Part shown: piece by piece, positions 34,843-39,749 of the stretch | Layout of the letters: every line of letters begins with the position of its first letter | How positions within the stretch are numbered: the first letter of the stretch is position 1 | Assembly (NCBI GenBank): GCA_040880545.1 | Contig: JBBDIE010000048.1 | Coordinates: forward strand, 1-39,749 | Source of the DNA: M55B112 sp040880545 | GTDB taxonomy: Bacteria > Bacteroidota > Bacteroidia > Bacteroidales > GCA-2748055 | Direction of reading: 5' to 3' | DNA: 39,749 nucleotides | The notes under the pieces: model-generated | What the model saw: only the letters and a program-made list of their open reading frames with translations | Database searches by the model: none | Told to the model about the DNA's origin: nothing | Program-made: the position numbers and the translations under genes

Positions 34843-35595
34843 ATGCTTGCAAAAAGGATCATACCGTGTTTGGATGTGCGTGATGGAATGACCGTAAAGG
34901 GAATCAATTTCCTTGATATTAAGGAGGTTGGAGATCCTGTGGAACTGGGAGCCAAATATGCCATGGATGGGGCAGATGAACTGGTATTCCTTGATATAAC
35001 TGCATCCCATGAGAAACGGAAACTGTTTCACGACCTGGTAAGGCGTATTGCGGTCAACCTGAACATCCCCTTTTCGGTGGGCGGCGGGATCAATGAACTG
35101 AAGGATGCAGCTCTGCTGCTGGATGCCGGCGCCGATAAGGTTTCAATTAACAGTGCCGCAGTAAAGACTCCGGAGTTGGTTAGCGATATTGCCTCCGGCT
35201 TTGGGAGTCAGTTTGTCATTGTGGCCATCGATGCAAAACTGGAAAATGGCCGTTGGGGGGTCTATATAAACGGGGGTCGAATTCCCGTGAACAAAGAGCT
35301 ATACAGCTGGGCTAAAGAGGTGGAGGATCGCGGAGCAGGAGAAATTCTATTCACCTCCATGAACCATGATGGAACAAAGAATGGATTTGCCTGTGAGGCT
35401 CTGCGGGAGTTGTCTGATACCCTCTCCATCCCGGTGATTGCATCGGGAGGAGCCGGAAGTGAAGTGCATTTTGAAGAGGTATTCAGGGAAGGAAGGGCGG
35501 ATGCGGCCCTGGCAGCCAGTATTTTTCATTACAATGAGATCCCGGTACCACAATTGAAAAAGTATTTAAAAGAACACCAAATCAACGTAAGATAA
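34843..35595 (+). CDS. hisF: Imidazole glycerol phosphate synthase, cyclase subunit HisF
   Basis: A 250-residue TIM barrel homologous to HisA. RIIPCLDVRDGMTVKG gives catalytic Asp11, SVGGGINELKDA the phosphate loop, ITASHEKR the cyclase loop and IASGGAGS the second phosphate site; SMNHDGTKNG carries the second catalytic Asp. With HisH it makes imidazole glycerol phosphate and AICAR, which links to purine synthesis. Two bases separate it from hisIE. Confidence 0.97.
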   Translation: MLAKRIIPCLDVRDGMTVKGINFLDIKEVGDPVELGAKYAMDGADELVFLDITASHEKRKLFHDLVRRIAVNLNIPFSVGGGINELKDAALLLDAGADKVSINSAAVKTPELVSDIASGFGSQFVIVAIDAKLENGRWGVYINGGRIPVNKELYSWAKEVEDRGAGEILFTSMNHDGTKNGFACEALRELSDTLSIPVIASGGAGSEVHFEEVFREGRADAALAASIFHYNEIPVPQLKKYLKEHQINVR

Positions 35596-35597
35596 AA

Positions 35598-36191
35598 ATG
35601 ATGGATTTCAATAAGATGAATGGACTTATACCTGCCATTATCCAGGATGCAGCCTCCTTAAAGGTTTTGATGCTCGGATTTATGAACAGGGAGGCTTATG
35701 ATAAAACCCGGAAAGAGGGACGTGTAACTTTTTACAGCAGGACGAAGGAGCGACTCTGGACGAAAGGGGAGGAGAGTGGTAATTTTTTGGATGTCAAAGA
35801 GATAATAGAAGATTGCGACCACGATACGATCCTGGTAAAAGCAGTTCCCCGGGGTCCAGTCTGCCACACCGGAACCGATACCTGCTTTTCTGAAGAGAAT
35901 ATTTCAGGGGTAACATTTTTGCGATACCTCCAGGACCTGGTAATACAACGAAAACGGGAGATGCCAGAAAAAAGCTATACCACCAGTCTGTTCAATGCCG
36001 GGATCAATAAAATTGCCCAGAAGGTGGGCGAGGAGGCGGTGGAACTTGTCATTGAATCGAAAGACAATAATGATGAGTTGTTTCTGAATGAAGCAGCAGA
36101 CCTGATTTTTCACCTGCTGGTGCTTCTGACTGAAAAAGGGTTCGATATTGCCGATGTTGTAAAAGTCCTGGAAGAGCGGCACAAAGGGTGA
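35598..36191 (+). CDS. hisIE: Bifunctional phosphoribosyl-AMP cyclohydrolase / phosphoribosyl-ATP pyrophosphatase HisIE
   Basis: A 197-residue fusion protein. The HisI half (residues 1-105) has FYSRTKERLWTKGEESGN, the metal site DCDHDTILVKA and CHTGTDTCF with the zinc cysteines. The HisE half (110-197) is helical with KVGEEAVELVIESK and NEAADLIFHLLVLL. It catalyses the second and third pathway steps and completes the operon. Its stop is four bases from the convergent M13 gene's end, so no terminator fits between them. Confidence 0.97.
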   Translation: MMDFNKMNGLIPAIIQDAASLKVLMLGFMNREAYDKTRKEGRVTFYSRTKERLWTKGEESGNFLDVKEIIEDCDHDTILVKAVPRGPVCHTGTDTCFSEENISGVTFLRYLQDLVIQRKREMPEKSYTTSLFNAGINKIAQKVGEEAVELVIESKDNNDELFLNEAADLIFHLLVLLTEKGFDIADVVKVLEERHKG

Positions 36192-36195
36192 AGTT

Positions 36196-38163
36196 TTACC
36201 AAATGGAGGCACGCTGATTTTCGGGGAGGTACATGCGGTCTCCCTCCGTTATTCCAAACGCCTCCAGGAACTCATTTACATTGGGCAGAGGGCCGTTTAC
36301 CCGGTTGATTCCCAGGGAATGAACATCTTCTTTTGTCAGCCTGATCATCTCTTTTTTCCGAATATTATTTGCCCAGATATGCGCATAGGCCAGGAAAAAC
36401 CGTTGCATTGGTGTGAAACCATCCGTAACAGGCTCAGGGGGTGCTGCTTGCCATGCATTGCGCAAGGCCATCAATGCAATATTGACTCCCCCCAGATCGG
36501 CAATATTCTCACCGAGCGATAGTTTCCCGTCTGCATAAAGATCAGCGCTGATCCTGATCCTGTTGAATTGCTCCTCAAGCACCTTGGCCCGCCGATTAAA
36601 ATTAGCTGCATCCTCCTTTGTCCACCAGTCATTCAGGTTCCCTGACTTATCAAATTTCCTTCCCTGGTCATCAAAGCCATGGGTCATTTCATGCCCGATA
36701 ACTACCCCGATGGCTCCATAATTCACAGCATCATCCGCATCATTGTAAAAGAAAGGTGGTTGCAGAATCCCTGCCGGAAAAACGATCTCGTTCAATAAGG
36801 GGTGGTAATAGGCATTTACTGTTTGCGGGGTCATGTGCCATTCATCCTTGTCGGCCGGTTTTCCGATCTTATCCAGCTCATGTTCAAGGTTGAATATGGC
36901 CGCGGTACGGTAATTATCAAAATAAGATTTATTACTGAATGTCAGCGAATTATACGAGCGCCATTTATCAGGATACCCTATTTTAACCCGGATTCGGCTT
37001 AGTTTTTCCAGGGCCTCAGTTTTTGTACTTTCCGACATCCACTCCAGCTCCCTGATCTTTTCTCTGAGCGCTATTCTTAGGTTTTCTACCAGGCTGATCA
37101 TACGTTCCCTGGCTTCGGGTGGAAAGTATTTTGCCACGAACAGCTTCCCAATGGCCTCTCCCAATGCGTCTTCGGTTGCAGATGTTACCCTTTTCCAACG
37201 TGGCTGTATTTGTTTTTTCCCCGATAAAAACTTGCCGTAAAAGTTAAATTTCGCCATTTCAAAATCAAGTGAGAGCAGGTTGGCTGCACCGTTGATTAAC
37301 CTCCATTTCAGGTATATTTTCCACTGGTCGACCGGGATGTCCGCTACCATCGCAGATAATTCAGCAAAAAATTCCGGTTGGTCCACATTCAGGTACGCAC
37401 CGGTATTTACTTTAAGCCTTTCAAAAAGCAGTTTCCAGTCAAGGCCCCGGAAGTCAGCCTCCAGTGCATCCGGAGTCTGTTTATTAAAGGTTTTATGTGG
37501 ATCACGTTGTTCAAGCCTGGTCATACCCTTCCAGGCAAGCCTGGTTTCCATGGCAAGTATCACAGCAGCAATCTCCTCTGATTCGCTCTTTTCCACACCG
37601 GTTAACCGGAACATTTTTGCAATATACTGCAGGTAATTTTTCCGGATATCCTTACTGTGTTTGTCGTTGTTCCTGTAGTATTCCACCTCGGAAAGCCCCA
37701 TGCCACCCTGGTGCAGACTGGCAATAATATGGTCCGAATTTTCCCTGTCAGGTGAAGGGTAGATGTAAAATACGGTGGGTATACTTCGTGCGTAAAAATT
37801 GGCAATTAGTTTCGGAATATCCTGGGTGGATTTTACGTCATCGATCCGCTGAAGATCCTTTTTAATGGGTTCAAATCCAAGACTATTGATCCTTTCCACA
37901 TCCATTCCGGTCCTGTAGAAATCACCTACAATCGTGGAGATATGATCGTGGGAGGTTGCTGCTGAAGCAGCAACTTCCCCGATGATGGATCGTACTATCT
38001 CCCTGTTTTCCTCCCGTAATTTATCAAAGGAACCATATCTGCTGAACTCATCCGGAATGGCATGTTTATTCAGCCACCCTCCGTTGGCATAATGGTAAAA
38101 ATCTTCTGCTGGTGAAACAGCCGGGTCTAAATAGGATAGTTCAATTGGTTTGTTAAAATTCAT
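36196..38163 (-). CDS. M13-family (neprilysin/PepO-like) zinc metallopeptidase, no signal peptide
   Basis: Starting at ATG 38163 (MNFNKPIELSYLDPA), the protein has 655 residues. The M13 N-terminal helical domain (DFYHYANGGWL...) precedes the catalytic domain with HEMTH at 491-495 (zinc ligands His491 and His495, base Glu492) and GENIADLGG with Glu552 as third ligand. Bacterial M13 enzymes degrade oligopeptides. There is no signal sequence or membrane anchor, so the enzyme is predicted to be cytoplasmic like lactococcal PepO. The start overlaps the end of rocD by 11 bases, so the two are translationally coupled. Confidence 0.93.
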   Translation of the reverse strand: MNFNKPIELSYLDPAVSPAEDFYHYANGGWLNKHAIPDEFSRYGSFDKLREENREIVRSIIGEVAASAATSHDHISTIVGDFYRTGMDVERINSLGFEPIKKDLQRIDDVKSTQDIPKLIANFYARSIPTVFYIYPSPDRENSDHIIASLHQGGMGLSEVEYYRNNDKHSKDIRKNYLQYIAKMFRLTGVEKSESEEIAAVILAMETRLAWKGMTRLEQRDPHKTFNKQTPDALEADFRGLDWKLLFERLKVNTGAYLNVDQPEFFAELSAMVADIPVDQWKIYLKWRLINGAANLLSLDFEMAKFNFYGKFLSGKKQIQPRWKRVTSATEDALGEAIGKLFVAKYFPPEARERMISLVENLRIALREKIRELEWMSESTKTEALEKLSRIRVKIGYPDKWRSYNSLTFSNKSYFDNYRTAAIFNLEHELDKIGKPADKDEWHMTPQTVNAYYHPLLNEIVFPAGILQPPFFYNDADDAVNYGAIGVVIGHEMTHGFDDQGRKFDKSGNLNDWWTKEDAANFNRRAKVLEEQFNRIRISADLYADGKLSLGENIADLGGVNIALMALRNAWQAAPPEPVTDGFTPMQRFFLAYAHIWANNIRKKEMIRLTKEDVHSLGINRVNGPLPNVNEFLEAFGITEGDRMYLPENQRASIW

Positions 38164-39361
38164 CCAGGGTCCGTTTGATAATCTCAACACACTCCATGAT
38201 CTGTTGCTCCGTTATCACCAGCGGTGGTGCAAACCTGATGATATGTTCGTGGGTAGGTTTGGCCAGTAGACCATTGTTTTTAAGCGCTACGCACACATCC
38301 CAAGCCTTTTTACCTCCCCTGGGCTCAATCACGATGGCATTCAGCAACCCTTTTCCACGAACCAGGCTCACCATGGGGTGCTTGATTCTTTCCAGTTCAG
38401 ACCTGAAAAGTTTACCCAGTTTTTCGGCGTGTTCCGCCAATCCTTCATCTTTGATCACATCCAGCGCGGCAATGGCCACCTTGGCTGCAATCGGGTTGCC
38501 TCCGAATGTGGATCCGTGCTCACCCGGTTTGATAACCAGCATTATATCATCATCAGCCAATACAGCTGAAACAGGATATACACCACCTGAAAGTGCTTTC
38601 CCGAGGATCAGAATATCGGGGCGTACATTTTCATGATCGCAAGCCAGCAGTTTACCTGTTCGTGCAATCCCTGTCTGTACCTCATCTGCGATGAAGAGTA
38701 CATTTTTCTCCTTACAGAGCTTCGATGCTTTGCTTAGATATCCCTCATCCGGCACATAAACTCCTGCTTCACCCTGAATTGGTTCAACAAGGAACCCTGC
38801 CACGTTCGGATCTTCCAGTGCTTTTTCAAGGGCCGGTATGTCATTGTATGGTACCACCTCGAAACCAGGTGTGTATGGCCCAAATCCAGTGTAGGAATCG
38901 GGATCTGTTGACATGGAGATAATGGTTACTGTGCGCCCATGGAAATTGCCTTCGCAGACAATAATTTTGGCTTGATTTTCAGGAATGCCCTTTTTTTCAT
39001 AACCCCATTTACGACAAATCTTAATGGCTGTTTCATCTCCTTCTGCTCCTGAATTCATAGGAAGCACCTTGTCGTAACCGAAATATTTTGTGATATATTC
39101 TTCAAATTCCCCCAGGACACTATTGAAGAATGCCCTTGAAGTCAGGGTAAGTTTTTTTGCCTGATCGCTGAGTGCTTTTATTATTTTGGGATTACAATGG
39201 CCCTGGTTTACAGCTGAATATGCAGAAAGAAAGTCGTAATATCTCTTTCCTTCAACATCCCAGACATACACGCCTTCCCCTCTGTCCAGCACAACTGGCA
39301 GGGGATGGTAATTGTGGGCACCATATTTTTCTTCTCTCCGGATGTAATCTTGTGTGTTCAT
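38153..39361 (-). CDS. rocD: Ornithine aminotransferase
   Basis: A 402-residue class III PLP aminotransferase that converts ornithine and 2-oxoglutarate to glutamate semialdehyde. MNSGAEGDETAIK (~102-114), FHGRTVTIISMSTDP (~140-154), EPIQGEAGVYVP, IADEVQTG with Asp226, and ILGKALSGG with PLP Lys255 are all present. The N-terminal YGAHNYHPLPVVLDRGEGVYVWD is typical of ornithine rather than acetylornithine transaminases. It links arginine/ornithine use with proline and glutamate. The M13 gene follows within the same transcript. Confidence 0.93.
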   Translation of the reverse strand: MNTQDYIRREEKYGAHNYHPLPVVLDRGEGVYVWDVEGKRYYDFLSAYSAVNQGHCNPKIIKALSDQAKKLTLTSRAFFNSVLGEFEEYITKYFGYDKVLPMNSGAEGDETAIKICRKWGYEKKGIPENQAKIIVCEGNFHGRTVTIISMSTDPDSYTGFGPYTPGFEVVPYNDIPALEKALEDPNVAGFLVEPIQGEAGVYVPDEGYLSKASKLCKEKNVLFIADEVQTGIARTGKLLACDHENVRPDILILGKALSGGVYPVSAVLADDDIMLVIKPGEHGSTFGGNPIAAKVAIAALDVIKDEGLAEHAEKLGKLFRSELERIKHPMVSLVRGKGLLNAIVIEPRGGKKAWDVCVALKNNGLLAKPTHEHIIRFAPPLVITEQQIMECVEIIKRTLDEF

Positions 39362-39494
39362 TGGTTTTGAAGGTATTTAAGATTCGATAAATAAATAAAA
39401 ATGTAAAGTTAAAAGATTCAGGAATTATTAAGGCATTCAAGTCAAAAAGAATTTGGAGGTACCGGTTTTTTACAACACATGGTTACCCTAATTA

Positions 39495-39682
39495 GTGTCT
39501 GTCCATAATGTCCGTTTGCTGCGTTACGCTCGTCGGGAAATTGCTCATCCCGACAAATCGGGACTGCGCATTTTCCGACTTCGCAACCGAAAAACTGAAA
39601 GTTTTGAGCTCATGACCACAGGGAATAACCCTAGCAAACGAACATTTTGATCCAGCCACTCTACTTTATTGACAGACTCTAA
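39495..39682 (-). repeat. 188-bp MITE-like repeat, copy B
   Basis: The reverse complement of 6551-6738, with nine mismatches. Its two ends form imperfect terminal inverted repeats: TTAGAGTCTGTCAATAAAG against TTAGTGTCTGTCCATAATG, 16 of 19 matching. The central TCCCGA/TCGGGA hairpin is conserved. It lies 133 bases upstream of rocD; the remaining flanks (39362-39494 and 39683-39749) are AT-rich and show no gene that I can see. Confidence 0.9.
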
Positions 39683-39749
39683 TTAATGTCAGAAAGAAAT
39701 ATGTTGTAGTGCTTGATAATAATGGGCTAAGTGCAAATCATACAATAAC

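Overview
The window is a 39.7 kb piece of a Bacteroidota chromosome, most likely of the Bacteroidales/Marinilabiliales type. This rests on several signs: many genes lack a Shine-Dalgarno sequence, several gene starts are preceded by TAnnTTTG-type -7 boxes with a TTG about 20 bases upstream, there is a two-component-regulator-type propeller lipoprotein, and the carbohydrate enzymes (CE15, GH29) and the gene order style fit. A rubredoxin suggests an anaerobic or microaerophilic life. No tRNA, rRNA, CRISPR array or transposase gene was seen. Gene content is chromosomal and dense, with most strand switches at short convergent or divergent gaps.

Layout. (1) 1-6540, minus strand: a five-gene run encoding a PKD-domain lipoprotein, a seven-bladed propeller lipoprotein, two outer-membrane beta-barrel proteins and a large TPR-CHAT (caspase-like) lipoprotein that runs off the left edge. 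I could not match this set to a named system and consider it the best candidate for an undescribed envelope machine. (2) 6551-6738: a 188-bp MITE-like repeat ten bases from the first start codon of that operon; a second inverted copy lies at 39495-39682. (3) 6917-8995: ECF sigma factor, putative membrane anti-sigma protein and an exported beta-ladder protein, closed by a terminator. (4) 9067-17163: isoaspartyl peptidase/asparaginase, an HD-like protein next to an isocitrate/isopropylmalate-type dehydrogenase, PepD, rubredoxin, an M28-PDZ peptidase with a membrane protein. (5) 16552-23210: a TetR-controlled seven-gene efflux operon (TolC, HlyD, two ATPases, two ABC-2 permeases). (6) 23203-28796: TlpA-like thioredoxin, ComB-like phosphatase, CE15 esterase, GH29 fucosidase and a YihY-type membrane protein. 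(7) 28854-36191: a complete histidine operon hisGDCBHAF(IE) preceded by a promoter, a 19-residue leader peptide with five histidines, and a terminator with a competing antiterminator. (8) 36196-39361, minus: ornithine aminotransferase overlapping an M13 metallopeptidase.

How the parts work together. The his operon supplies all ten steps of histidine synthesis and appears to be controlled by classical ribosome-mediated attenuation. Several peptidases (isoaspartyl peptidase, PepD, M28, M13) and ornithine aminotransferase point to peptide and amino-acid use. The efflux operon is a self-contained, TetR-regulated drug or metabolite exporter. The CHAT operon and the ECF module are divergent across the MITE-containing gap, so they could be functionally linked, but the sequence alone does not show this.
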